From NCBI GenBank assembly GCA_021846945.1, contig JAJZVZ010000030.1, positions 1-36,958 on the forward strand: a stretch of 36,958 nucleotides of DNA, given 5' to 3'. This stretch comes from Acidobacteriota bacterium (GTDB taxonomy: Bacteria > Acidobacteriota > Terriglobia > Terriglobales > Acidobacteriaceae). The notes under the pieces are model-generated. The model had not been told where the DNA came from. It did not search any database and worked only from the letters and a program-made list of their open reading frames with translations. The translations under genes and the position numbers were made by a program. This document shows positions 15,734 through 23,750 of the stretch, in pieces; the stretch's first letter is position 1, and the number at the start of each line of letters is the position of its first letter.

Positions 15734-16423
15734 TCAGATGCGATAGGCGTGAACTTTATCGCAAATCAACCGGAGACTGTCTTTGAGGTTGCCTGAGGCG
15801 GTCTTGAAAGCATCGGCGTCAATCGTCAGCGGCGCGCCCAGCACTACCAGCGGCGCGCCGTACTCCGGCGTGCGGATCGCCTGCTCCACGGAAAGACCGC
15901 CGACCGCCTGCACGGGAACGCTCACCGCCGCGACCACCTCGCGCAATTGGTCGAGCGGCGTGGGGCAGGGCTTGCCTGCCGCGGCAAGGCCCCGACGCTC
16001 GTCGTAGCCGATATGGTGGATGACAAAGTCGCAGCCGTAATCCTCCAGGCGCCTGGCGGCGGCAATCTTGTCCTCGGCTCCCAGGTTGTCTCCCATCACG
16101 GCAATGCCGAAGTCCTGTCCCGCCTTCACCGCCATCTTGATGGTCTCAGGATGCGCGCGCTCCATCACCACTACGTGCGTCGCCCCGGCCTTCGCCATCA
16201 GCTCGGCCTCCAGCCAGCCGCCGTCCATTGTTTTCAGGTCGGCAACAATGGGCACGCCGGGAAACTCGGCGCGCAGTGCGCGGACGCCATTCATGCCTTC
16301 GGCGATGATGAGCGGCGTTCCCGCCTCCAGCCAATCCACGCCCGCGCTCATGGCGAGGGCCGCGGTTTCGAGAGCTTCGGGGATGGAGGTTAAATCAAGC
16401 GAAATTTGAACAATGGTATGCAT
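15734..16423 (-). CDS. OMPDC-superfamily decarboxylase/aldolase (HPS/KGPDC-like)
   Basis: About 229 residues forming a TIM barrel of the orotidine-monophosphate-decarboxylase superfamily. The diagnostic 'ADLKTMDGG' (D62-x-K64-x-x-D67) and 'WLEAGTPLIIAEG' (E33) are those of 3-hexulose-6-phosphate synthase and 3-keto-L-gulonate-6-phosphate decarboxylase, Mg-dependent enzymes acting on keto-sugar phosphates. 'GCDFVIHHIGYDE' supplies the conserved His. Near the C-terminus 'APLVVLGAPLTID' occupies the phosphate-loop position, where relatives often have GR or GG. The ATG at 16423 is chosen because AAGG lies nine bases upstream; a GTG two codons earlier is possible. It is the last gene of a four-gene operon, 11 nt after its neighbour. 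No hexulose-phosphate isomerase or kinase accompanies it, so the substrate is open. Confidence 0.82.
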   Translation of the reverse strand: MHTIVQISLDLTSIPEALETAALAMSAGVDWLEAGTPLIIAEGMNGVRALRAEFPGVPIVADLKTMDGGWLEAELMAKAGATHVVVMERAHPETIKMAVKAGQDFGIAVMGDNLGAEDKIAAARRLEDYGCDFVIHHIGYDERRGLAAAGKPCPTPLDQLREVVAAVSVPVQAVGGLSVEQAIRTPEYGAPLVVLGAPLTIDADAFKTASGNLKDSLRLICDKVHAYRI

Positions 16424-16434
16424 CGTCACACACC

Positions 16435-17331
16435 TTAGATGCCAAAATGGTGGTCGATTTTTGCCCTGAGAAATTGCGCCGATTCGCGCAGCTCCTCCAT
16501 TCCGTTCACGCCATCTTCAATGGAGATCCACGAGTCGAACCCAACCGAACGCAGCACGGAGAAGATCCTGTCGTAGTCGTTCATTCCCTTTCCGATCACG
16601 CCATGGGACAGGCGTTTGGCGTAGCCGAACGAGTCCTCTTCCTTGCGCAGGTCCTCGATGGTGCCGTACTTCAAGTAGCGGTCGCTTGCATGCATCGAAA
16701 CCACACGAAGCTTCACCCGATCCAGCAGCTCCAGCGGATCCTCGCCGGCGAGAATCGCGTTGGATGGATCGTAGTTCACGCCAAACCACGGCGACGGAAT
16801 CCGCTCCACGATTTCCAGAAACACATCCATCTTTTGTGCAAATTCCGGATAGGTCCAGTAATTGTCCTTATAGTGGTTCTCCATGCTCAGCACGATGCCG
16901 CTCTGCTCGGCAAAAGGCAGCAATTCGCTGATGACGCGCACGACCTGGGCAACGCCTTGCTCGCGGGTGAGGCCGGGCCGCCGCTGGCCGGAGAGGACGC
17001 GACAGAAACGCCCGCCGAAGAATGCGGTGATCTCGATCATGCGCTTTTCGCGCTCGATCTCCTTTTTGAGCAGCAGCGGGTCCGGCTGGGTAAAGTCCGG
17101 CGAGCAGCAGAGCATCGGCATGGCCAGGTTGTGCTCTTCGAGCGCCAACCGCACGCGATGGAGAAAGGCTTCGTCATCTTCCAGGAAGCCGGAGTAAAAC
17201 TCCAGTCCATCGACGCCGAGTGTGGCGGCAAGCTCGATCCAATCGAAGACCGTCATTGTGCGGTCGACGCACAACTGGTCCATGAAGCACTTGGGAAAGG
17301 CGGCCAACCGGGGCTTGGCTTGAGATTTCAA
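16435..17331 (-). CDS. Sugar phosphate isomerase/epimerase-like TIM-barrel protein (AP endonuclease 2 superfamily)
   Basis: 298 residues of the xylose-isomerase-like TIM-barrel superfamily, which holds sugar epimerases, inosose isomerases/dehydratases and endonuclease IV. Supporting stretches are 'LGVDGLEFYSGFLED', 'IVLSMENHYKDNYW' (metal-ligand Glu in ENH), 'FGVNYDPSNAILAGEDPLELL' (Asp/Asn and DP), 'VVSMHASDRYLKYG' (metal His) and 'FDSWISIEDGVNGMEEL' (the final Glu). These give the usual divalent-metal cluster. Translation appears to start at a TTG (17331) overlapping the TGA of the upstream SDR gene, with AAGGAAG just before it, so the two are translationally coupled. Its role in the operon is probably to rearrange a keto-sugar made by the two dehydrogenases; this is inference. 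There is no signal peptide, so it is cytosolic. Confidence 0.84.
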   Translation of the reverse strand: MKSQAKPRLAAFPKCFMDQLCVDRTMTVFDWIELAATLGVDGLEFYSGFLEDDEAFLHRVRLALEEHNLAMPMLCCSPDFTQPDPLLLKKEIEREKRMIEITAFFGGRFCRVLSGQRRPGLTREQGVAQVVRVISELLPFAEQSGIVLSMENHYKDNYWTYPEFAQKMDVFLEIVERIPSPWFGVNYDPSNAILAGEDPLELLDRVKLRVVSMHASDRYLKYGTIEDLRKEEDSFGYAKRLSHGVIGKGMNDYDRIFSVLRSVGFDSWISIEDGVNGMEELRESAQFLRAKIDHHFGI

Positions 17332-18134
17332 GAGACTTCCTTTACCGGATTTCGCCCGATAACCGGGTATTGCGATACATCGAGGATCGCGCCGTTGATC
17401 AGAACCGCCTCGTCAGAAAGGAAGTACACCGCGGCCCAGGCCACATCCTCCGGCGAGAGCAGGCGGCCGGAAGGGGCGAAGGTCTTCGGCACCCGCGTAG
17501 GCCAGCCTTCCGGCAGGCCTTCCGTCATCTTCAACACATATTCATTTGGCGTGAGCGTCCAGTCCACGTTGAGGTGGTTCACCCGGATCCCCTCGGCTCC
17601 GTGCGCGTCCGCCAGGTTGCGCGTGAGCGTCATCAGGCCGCCCTTGCAGACGGAGTAAACGAACTGCGTCCGCTCGCCGCAATAGCCGTTGGTCGAGCCG
17701 ATGTTAAGCACGCGCCCGCCGCCCTGCTTGCGGAAGTGAGGGAATGCGGCCTGAATCAGCAGGTACGGAGCCTTCAGGTTGATGGCGACCGTTCGGTCCC
17801 AGGTCTTCACATCCGTTTCCAGAATGCCGCCGCGGGTCATCACCGCGGCATTATTGACCAGGCAGTCAATTCGCCCGAAGTGCGCGACGGTTGCGGCGAT
17901 GAGCCGGGCGGGAACCTCGGGATCTTCGAGCGCGCCGATGACGAAGGACGCGCCGTTGCCGATTTCGGCCACCAGTTTTTCCGCGGCATCTTTACGCCTG
18001 CCGTGGACCATGACCCGGGCGCCTTCACGCGCGAAGATCCGTGCCATGCCTTCGCCGATGCCGGTGGTCGAGCCGGTCACCAGGATGACTTTGTCCTTGA
18101 GACGCGGCCCTCCGGAGTTGAGCGGCTCCGTCAT
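17328..18134 (-). CDS. Short-chain dehydrogenase/reductase (SDR)
   Basis: 268 residues of the classical SDR family, cytosolic and NAD(P)-dependent. The cofactor loop 'VTGSTTGIGEGMARIFAREGARVMVHGRR' has TGxxxGIG, with an Arg pair after the second strand suggesting NADP. 'LVNNAAVMT' is the NNAG-type motif. The catalytic Ser is in 'GSTNGYCG', and 'YSVCKGGLMTL' gives the YxxxK pair. 'LSPEDVAWAAVYFLSDEAVLINGAILDVS' is the usual C-terminal region. Its ATG overlaps the upstream dehydrogenase stop by four bases (ATGA), and its own stop overlaps the next gene's TTG. The likely substrate is a sugar or sugar acid, judged only from context. Confidence 0.9.
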   Translation of the reverse strand: MTEPLNSGGPRLKDKVILVTGSTTGIGEGMARIFAREGARVMVHGRRKDAAEKLVAEIGNGASFVIGALEDPEVPARLIAATVAHFGRIDCLVNNAAVMTRGGILETDVKTWDRTVAINLKAPYLLIQAAFPHFRKQGGGRVLNIGSTNGYCGERTQFVYSVCKGGLMTLTRNLADAHGAEGIRVNHLNVDWTLTPNEYVLKMTEGLPEGWPTRVPKTFAPSGRLLSPEDVAWAAVYFLSDEAVLINGAILDVSQYPVIGRNPVKEVS

Positions 18135-19165
18135 GGCTGCAGAACGCCTTTCACGATTGCGCCGGAGTGCATCGCGTCAAAGGCATCGCGCCACTCGCTC
18201 AGCGGCGCGACCCGGTCGATGATCGGATCGAGATTGATCCTGCCGCTGGCGAGCAGCGTAAGCACCTTCTCCCAGATGGGCCAGTTGTGTGAGAAGCTGC
18301 CCTGCAATGTGACGGCCTTCTGCACCAGCGGATCGAGCGAAAAGCCCAGCGGCTGAGGGCCCCAGCCTACCTTGGTGATATGGCCTGCCGGGCGGACGAC
18401 TTCAAGCGCCAGTTTGAGCGAGGCTGAGACACCCGCGGCGTCGATGACCAGGTCGAGTCCGTAGCCGTCGCCGAAGCTCCTGACCCACTCGGCGACATCT
18501 TCGCCCTGCGCGCCGAGCGTCGTATCCGCGCCCATCTGCCGTGCCACCGCAAGCCGCTTCGCGTCGGCGGCTGTGCCAATGACGATGAGATGGCCCGCGC
18601 CGGAGAGCTTCGCCATCGCCGCGCAGAGCAGGCCGATGGGCCCCGGACCGATCACCGCAACCGTGTCTCCCGGCCGAATGTGGGAGTGTACGCAGACGGC
18701 ATTGCAGGCCACGCAGCAAGGCTCGGTCAGGGCCGCCTTCTCCAACGGCAACGCGGCCGGCACGTGATGAAGGCAGCGCGCCGGAACTTTGACAAACGGC
18801 GCCATCGCTCCGTTAACTCCATAGCCGAAGCCGAGCCGCTTCGGCTCGAGGTTGTAGAGCCCGCGGCGCATCAGCGGCGAATCGGGAGGCAGATGCGCTG
18901 CGGTTTCGCTCACCACACGGTCGCCCTCTTTGAACCCGGTAACGCGGCTACCCGCCTTCGCGACCGAGCCGGAAAACTCGTGGCCCAGAACGACGGGATA
19001 GTTCACCTTCCAGCCATGCTTGCCCGTGTATTGGTGCACGTCGCTACCGCAAATAGATGCGGAGTGCACCTTTAACAAGACGTCATCCTCGCCAATCTCG
19101 GGAAGCGGTACCTCGCGAAGCTCCACCGAGTAAGGTTCCTTCGCGTAATTGACTAATCCAACCAT
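18131..19165 (-). CDS. Medium-chain zinc-type dehydrogenase (sorbitol/threonine dehydrogenase-like)
   Basis: About 344 residues from the ATG at 19165; a longer in-frame version from 19399 adds 78 proline-rich residues unlike the family. The catalytic-zinc segment 'SASICGSDVHQYTG' and 'VLGHEFSG' with GHE is intact. The Rossmann loop 'VAVIGPGPIGLLCAAMAKL' is present, as is 'TEPCCVACNAV'. The structural-zinc lobe normally has four cysteines (C..C..C.......C after 'GDRV'); here 'GDRVVSETAAHLPPDSPLMRRG' has none, so that zinc is missing, as in some sorbitol dehydrogenases. It is the first gene of a tightly overlapping operon with the SDR, isomerase and HPS-like genes. Likely role: oxidation of a sugar hydroxyl. 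The substrate is unknown. Confidence 0.9.
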   Translation of the reverse strand: MVGLVNYAKEPYSVELREVPLPEIGEDDVLLKVHSASICGSDVHQYTGKHGWKVNYPVVLGHEFSGSVAKAGSRVTGFKEGDRVVSETAAHLPPDSPLMRRGLYNLEPKRLGFGYGVNGAMAPFVKVPARCLHHVPAALPLEKAALTEPCCVACNAVCVHSHIRPGDTVAVIGPGPIGLLCAAMAKLSGAGHLIVIGTAADAKRLAVARQMGADTTLGAQGEDVAEWVRSFGDGYGLDLVIDAAGVSASLKLALEVVRPAGHITKVGWGPQPLGFSLDPLVQKAVTLQGSFSHNWPIWEKVLTLLASGRINLDPIIDRVAPLSEWRDAFDAMHSGAIVKGVLQP

Positions 19166-19442
19166 AGGGATTACCGGCAAACCTCTCCAGGCGGGGTAGA
19201 TTACATTTTGCGGTCGCCGCGTGTCAATTCCCGGTATGGCTCCCGGCGGCCACGGAGCCGTAGGGGAGGGCGCAGGCCGCGGAAAGCGCGGTGAATGGGG
19301 CATGGCGAGGACTCTTGAAAGGTCCACCTTGGCGAACCCCAACCCTCCCCGTGTTGACGAACAATCGGCAGCGTATATGCATCCTTCTTCCGGAATCACC
19401 AGAACCCGGAATTTTGCCAGCCAGACGCTTGATTAGCATTGA

Positions 19443-19471
19443 CAACGCAACATCGAAATGATGCTGCGTTG
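19443..19471. repeat. 12-bp-arm hairpin upstream of the dehydrogenase operon
   Basis: CAACGCAACATC (19443-19454) pairs with GATGCTGCGTTG (19460-19471) with a single mismatch around a GAAAT loop. There is no T-run, so it is more likely an operator-like palindrome or repeat than a terminator. It lies about 280 bp upstream of the operon's start at 19165. Confidence 0.4.
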
Positions 19472-19674
19472 CGCATCCGAGCGGATGTGTCGCATCTCCA
19501 GGGCAGGATCAATATACCGTGTTAGCCGCTCATTGCCTTGATGAGCGATCTTGGTGCGCCGATTGTCGGGCGTTTCAGTTGCCGATTCCTGCTTATCCTG
19601 CAAACAGGCACGAAGAACAGCGTCGCATGATAACTGCTTTGGCTTGATTATGCTCTGCAGTGCAGGACGATCGA

Positions 19675-19806
19675 TCAAACAACCTCGATCTCCCAGCGCA
19701 AAAGCTCGGAACTCATAAAGGTCTTGCCGGCCTTCGAGGAACCGTCAAAGTCCCATTCTTCATGCCGGTTGGCCTGGATGGGATACGACCTCCTCAGTGA
19801 GCTGAT
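19675..19806 (-). pseudogene. Unidentified 3' gene remnant (43 codons)
   Basis: A short minus-strand frame without its own start, ending at a TGA (19675-19677). It reads as a plausible protein C-terminus, with 'NRHEEWDFDGSSKAGKTFM' then 'SSELLRWEIEVV'. Composition and the balanced charged/aromatic pattern look coding. The upstream adjacent frame (MNQLTEEVVSHPGQ) stops close by, which may indicate a frameshift. I do not recognise the family. It lies just downstream of the glycosidase gene. Confidence 0.3.
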
Positions 19807-19901
19807 TCATACTTATCCGGCTTAACAGGGAACGAGCATCATCGTGCTGGTTTGATTCTTCATCATCAATCATCCTCAATGCAGTTGTTCGCAGTGCGGA
19901 G

Positions 19902-21446
19902 CTACATTTTCTGTGATCCCACATGGATTGCAAATTGAGGGTTGAATCCTCCGAGAGCCATCGTAAGGAGAACTCCCGACATGCCCAGATTGCGAACTCC
20001 CAGTGGCTCTCCGGTTTGAGAGTCATAGTGTTCGCTGATCCCGACCTTGAGAGCATTCTCAAGGATGCGGCCGGAGAATTCTCCTGCAAGTTTTCGATGC
20101 CCGTACGACGCCAAGCCGCTGACAACCTGGTATGCAGGCGCGGGCCACATATCTCCGCGCCAGAAGCTGTTGCTTCTGTACTGGCTGCTGAGGGCGTCCA
20201 CAGTTGGAACTGGAATGGGTGTATTCCAGTTGCGGCCAGCGAGCGTCTGCGCCATACGAGCCGCTTGTTGCCTGGTCGGTATCTGTGCGCACAATGGCAC
20301 CATTCCACCTACGGTAGCGGTAGCAACCTTCTGGAGATTCTGGCGCCGCACGGCAAGAAAGCAGCCTTGCTCGTGATCCCACATGTAACGGCGCATGGCT
20401 TCGATGCCCCTCCGTACAAATGGGCGTCTTCGCATGGCAGTTTCACTGTCGCCTGCTGCCTGCGCCAGCCGGATGAGGCTCATCTCTGAGAGCAAGAGAT
20501 AAGCCGTGTTTGCCGGGATGTATATGTCACCGTACCAGGGGCCATTGTCTGGCCCTTGGGGCCGCTTCGGGTTCGTAGTCAGTTGCAGCGAATCTAAATC
20601 GACTTCGTTGTCGTAGGTTTCGTACCGCGCGTCCTGAATCTTCCCGTCATAAGAGCCCACAGTAACCAGGCCGATGTCGTCAAGGTCGCGTTCACGCCAG
20701 TACCAATCGTGAAAAGCCTCAAGAGGAGCGAGTGCGCAGCGCACCAGCGATAGATCGCCATTTCTTCTGTAGACCCGCTCAACTCCCCAGGCGAGAAGTG
20801 GTGCTTGAGAATACGCCGGAAAGTGCAACCAATCCTTACCGGAGAAACCGGGCGGTCCGCTGTTTGGCGCGATGAAATTTGCAATCATGCCGTGCGCATA
20901 CTCGGGCTTTGCCGCGTTCCAGCGCTTCTGAAAGTCCCAAAAGTTGTCATACACGCCACGGATCAATTCCGCATTTTCCGGCGCGATGGCGATCAAATCG
21001 GTCAGAAACGTTGTATCCCACACCCATTGCCCTACGTATACGCCGCCCGGGATCAACCAGGCGTGGCGCAGTGGTGGTTCTGGCGATCTGATTCTGCCTT
21101 GAATGCAGTCATGGAACACGTGGTCCGCAAAGGTGACCATTCGCGGGTCGCGGGAACGAAAGACAGGAATGTGAAGCTGCGGAGGCGTCGATTGCGCATC
21201 TACTGCTCCGTTCACGCCGAACAGGGGCCGCTGGAACGCAAGCGTGGCCCCGGCTGCGCCCAGCATGGTGAGGAAAAAACGTCGCTCGTGGATCTGCTGG
21301 CCATCTGGAAGGGATGACCTTTTGATCCATCGTCCAACGCGAGAGGTCTTCACCTTCGTGATGCTCCCCATTTTCGGAACTTTCATCCGCTGATTGAGTT
21401 TTGCCTCAGGCGTCACCGCTACGCCCCACTTTGGCTGATGAGTCAT
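19902..21446 (-). CDS. Exported (alpha/alpha)6-barrel glycosidase, GH63/MGH1/trehalase-like
   Basis: 514 residues. A charged n-region leads to 'HERRFFLTMLGAAGATLAF', a twin-arginine-type signal, so the enzyme is exported. The body matches the (alpha/alpha)6 glycosidases related to GH63, mannosylglycerate hydrolase and trehalase: 'GGVYVGQWVWDTTFLTDLIA' carries the W-D-T/S-x-F motif with its conserved acid, and 'FWRGDMWPAPAYQVVSGLASYG' is the hallmark 'WRG..WP..NY...GL..YG'. 'SEHYDSQTGEPLGVRNLGMSGVLLTMALGG' closes the barrel with the usual E-x-Y-D-x-x-T-G-E. Amylo-alpha-1,6-glucosidase-like and GH37 families are alternatives. It follows the sulfatase on the same strand after 293 bp, and context suggests trimming of an oligosaccharide in the periplasm. 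Confidence 0.78.
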   Translation of the reverse strand: MTHQPKWGVAVTPEAKLNQRMKVPKMGSITKVKTSRVGRWIKRSSLPDGQQIHERRFFLTMLGAAGATLAFQRPLFGVNGAVDAQSTPPQLHIPVFRSRDPRMVTFADHVFHDCIQGRIRSPEPPLRHAWLIPGGVYVGQWVWDTTFLTDLIAIAPENAELIRGVYDNFWDFQKRWNAAKPEYAHGMIANFIAPNSGPPGFSGKDWLHFPAYSQAPLLAWGVERVYRRNGDLSLVRCALAPLEAFHDWYWRERDLDDIGLVTVGSYDGKIQDARYETYDNEVDLDSLQLTTNPKRPQGPDNGPWYGDIYIPANTAYLLLSEMSLIRLAQAAGDSETAMRRRPFVRRGIEAMRRYMWDHEQGCFLAVRRQNLQKVATATVGGMVPLCAQIPTRQQAARMAQTLAGRNWNTPIPVPTVDALSSQYRSNSFWRGDMWPAPAYQVVSGLASYGHRKLAGEFSGRILENALKVGISEHYDSQTGEPLGVRNLGMSGVLLTMALGGFNPQFAIHVGSQKM

Positions 21447-21739
21447 TGCTCTCTCTCAGTCCACACCCCTAGCGGAGATCACCTTGACTCTTGTTCGAAA
21501 TGGTAACCCAAACTCACCCCTCGCGAGAAAGACTGGCCCGGGAACCTTCCGGTGAATGCACACCGCAAATTCCGCCTGCTTTTGCCGATGCATTTTCTCC
21601 CGTAATGTTCCGCCTGCTCGAACTCTCCGAGGACCGGGCTGCAAACGCGTCTGCATCTCTGAGCAAGATTGCCGCATCGGATTGCGTTGCTTCTGGCGCC
21701 GGCGAAGTTGAAGCCTTCGCCGGCGGCTTCTGACCCGGT

Positions 21740-23242
21740 CTAGGGCGCTTGCCGATATGGCGGGGTATACGAGGTTGGTGGAATCTTTTCGTGATCTGGC
21801 CGCGGCGAAGCACCCGCGGGCGTGCTCCAGTCACCCTTGCGCTGCTTGAGCGCCGTGTACTCCGCCACCACGTTGGGCGGAAAGCTTGGCATCTGCTCTT
21901 CCAGGCTTGCCATCAGCTCGTGCACGATCTCCGGATGCAGATGCGCCACGTCGTAGCTCTCGGCCATGTCCAACTCCACGTTGTAGAGCTCCGGCACCCG
22001 CAGCCAGGCGCTGGAGCGCGCTCCAGTGGTGCGGTCGTTCAGGTAAATTTCACCCTCGATGCCCTGCGCGACACGCAGCTTCCAGTGCTCCTTGCGAATG
22101 CAGTGCACATCCAACCCGCCGTTGCCCATAGCGCAAAAGTAGAGCAGCGGTTTGCGCTCCGGCATAGTTCCGTGGCCGTAGAGAACGCCCTCCATGTTGA
22201 TGCCATCCAGAGGCTTCGCGGGCAGCGGCAAATTACAGATGGCCGCCAGCGTGGGTAGCACATCGAGTGCGGAAACCCACTCTTTGCGCACCTTGTCCGC
22301 ATCGAGCGTGCCCGGCCACCTCGCGATGAAGGGCACACGGAATCCGCCCTCAAAGGAGGTTGCCTTGCGCCCGCGCAGCAACCCCGGACTGCCCTGGTAC
22401 CACGGGCCATGGTCGCTGGTGAAGATGACCAGCGTGTCGGAGGTGAGCCCCTTGCGCTCCAGCGCCTGCAGCACTTCGCCCACGCTCCAGTCGATCTCCG
22501 CAATGCAGTCACCCTGGTTGCCGAAACCGGTCTTGTCATGGAACCGCGGCGAGCCCATCGGAGGATCATGTGGATAAGAGAATGCCATATAGAGGAAGAA
22601 CGGATCGCCGTTGCTCTCCTCGATGTACTTAACGGCTTCGCTGGTATAGCGCGGCGTCAAGATGGTTCGGTCGGTGTTCGCTTCGAGCACGGTCTCGTCT
22701 CGCAGCAGTGGCAGCGGGTTCATGTCAACGCTGTAGGGCACGCCAAAGAACGCGTCAAATCCACGCGCGGTGGGCAGGTAAGGACCGCTGTTGCCCAGAT
22801 GCCACTTTCCGATGGCCTTGGTCTTGTAACCGCGATCCTTGAAGAGATTTGACATCAGCGTTTCGTCCAGCGAGGTGCCGGTCCGGGAATTCGGCCCGAA
22901 GGCGCCGGTGGTGTTCATGCGCAATCCGTAGCGGCCGGTGAGCAGCCCGGCGCGCGAAGCCGAGCAGATGGGGTGTGCGGAGTTGTAGTGAATAAACCGC
23001 TGCCCATGCTCGGCCATTTTGTCCAGGTTCGGCGTGGGCAGGTTCGAGCCGTAGCAGTGCAAATCGCCATAGCCCAGGTCATCGCAGATCATCAGCACGA
23101 CGTTCGGCTTCTTCTGCTTGCGTGGCGCATGCACCGTCGCCGGCGCGTGCTGCTGCGACGGATCAGGCATGGCGGAAGCCACTGACGGCGCCGCCACCGA
23201 TGCCACAAGTGACTTCACAAAATCCCGTCTATCCAATGCCAT
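21740..23242 (-). CDS. Exported type I sulfatase (formylglycine-dependent)
   Basis: 500 residues from the ATG at 23242, which has AGGAG seven bases upstream; a longer in-frame version is not supported. 'DRRDFVKSLVASVAAPSVASA' is a twin-arginine signal. The sulfatase core starts 'PNVVLMICDDLGYGDLHCYG' with metal-binding D54-D55, followed by the formylglycine motif C93-SASR in 'HPICSASRAGLLTGRYG'. 'AIGKWHLG' and 'VIFTSDHGPW' supply further metal and sulfate ligands. Cys-type type I sulfatases need a formylglycine-generating enzyme, which is not in the window. It removes sulfate esters, probably from a carbohydrate given the neighbouring glycosidases and TonB receptor. Its C-terminal domain is typical, with no truncation. 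Confidence 0.93.
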   Translation of the reverse strand: MALDRRDFVKSLVASVAAPSVASAMPDPSQQHAPATVHAPRKQKKPNVVLMICDDLGYGDLHCYGSNLPTPNLDKMAEHGQRFIHYNSAHPICSASRAGLLTGRYGLRMNTTGAFGPNSRTGTSLDETLMSNLFKDRGYKTKAIGKWHLGNSGPYLPTARGFDAFFGVPYSVDMNPLPLLRDETVLEANTDRTILTPRYTSEAVKYIEESNGDPFFLYMAFSYPHDPPMGSPRFHDKTGFGNQGDCIAEIDWSVGEVLQALERKGLTSDTLVIFTSDHGPWYQGSPGLLRGRKATSFEGGFRVPFIARWPGTLDADKVRKEWVSALDVLPTLAAICNLPLPAKPLDGINMEGVLYGHGTMPERKPLLYFCAMGNGGLDVHCIRKEHWKLRVAQGIEGEIYLNDRTTGARSSAWLRVPELYNVELDMAESYDVAHLHPEIVHELMASLEEQMPSFPPNVVAEYTALKQRKGDWSTPAGASPRPDHEKIPPTSYTPPYRQAP

Positions 23243-23750
23243 TCTTTTTCTCCTGCAACTTTGTATTGCGTCGATCTTCACCAGGATTTCTATTCTGACG
23301 CCCTGGCAGGCTGGCTTGATTCCCCTGGACCTCGCACACAAGTGGAAATGCCTGAGGATTGATCTTCTGGACGGCACATATGGCAGCCTGTGGTGAAAGT
23401 CGAAAATCGCCTAGAAAAGTGCACCTCAGGGGCTAAATCCCTGTCGATTTTGCTGGTCTTACGGCACGACTAGAGTCATGCCCTTCACAAAACTAACCTT
23501 CGCCACAGGCTGTTCGGTCTTGCTGAAAGCAAGCATCTTAGATGCGTTCCCTTCACCTTAAGCACCGGGATTGGACGCTTCATTTCCGCATGCGCTTTTC
23601 TGAACCGAAGGGCCTGTCTGAGGAATCAGTTCTGCATCGATGTGCAGCGGCATCTGCATTCTTCGGCCGCACGAGACCGACACAAACTCGCTCTCTTGAA
23701 TTGATTCCTCAAACACGCTCAGACGTTTGCCTCGGCACTTTGCGCACTGC
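23243..23750. other. Gap between sulfatase and TonB receptor
   Basis: About 500 bp without a gene. It contains a pair of inverted TGAGGAATCA copies (23619-23628 and 23702-23711) about 70 bp apart, just past the end of the receptor gene. These could form a large hairpin or be the ends of a small repeat. No other feature is evident. Confidence 0.4.

Larger units (their letters stand above)
19166..19901. other. 736-bp stretch without an intact gene
   Basis: It separates the dehydrogenase operon from the glycosidase gene, both minus strand, and should include the operon's promoter. I see a hairpin at 19443-19471 and a 43-codon remnant at 19675-19806, both listed separately. Minus frame 19433-19678 is open but matches no family I know. 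The rest shows nothing I can name. Confidence 0.45.

Noticed and set aside
16447..17658. 403-codon plus-strand frame crossing two genes
   Set aside because: It spans the junction of two real overlapping minus-strand genes and shows no motif.
21491..21733. 80-codon plus-strand frame between glycosidase and sulfatase genes
   Set aside because: No ribosome-binding site or homology; an equally long minus-strand frame covers the same bases.
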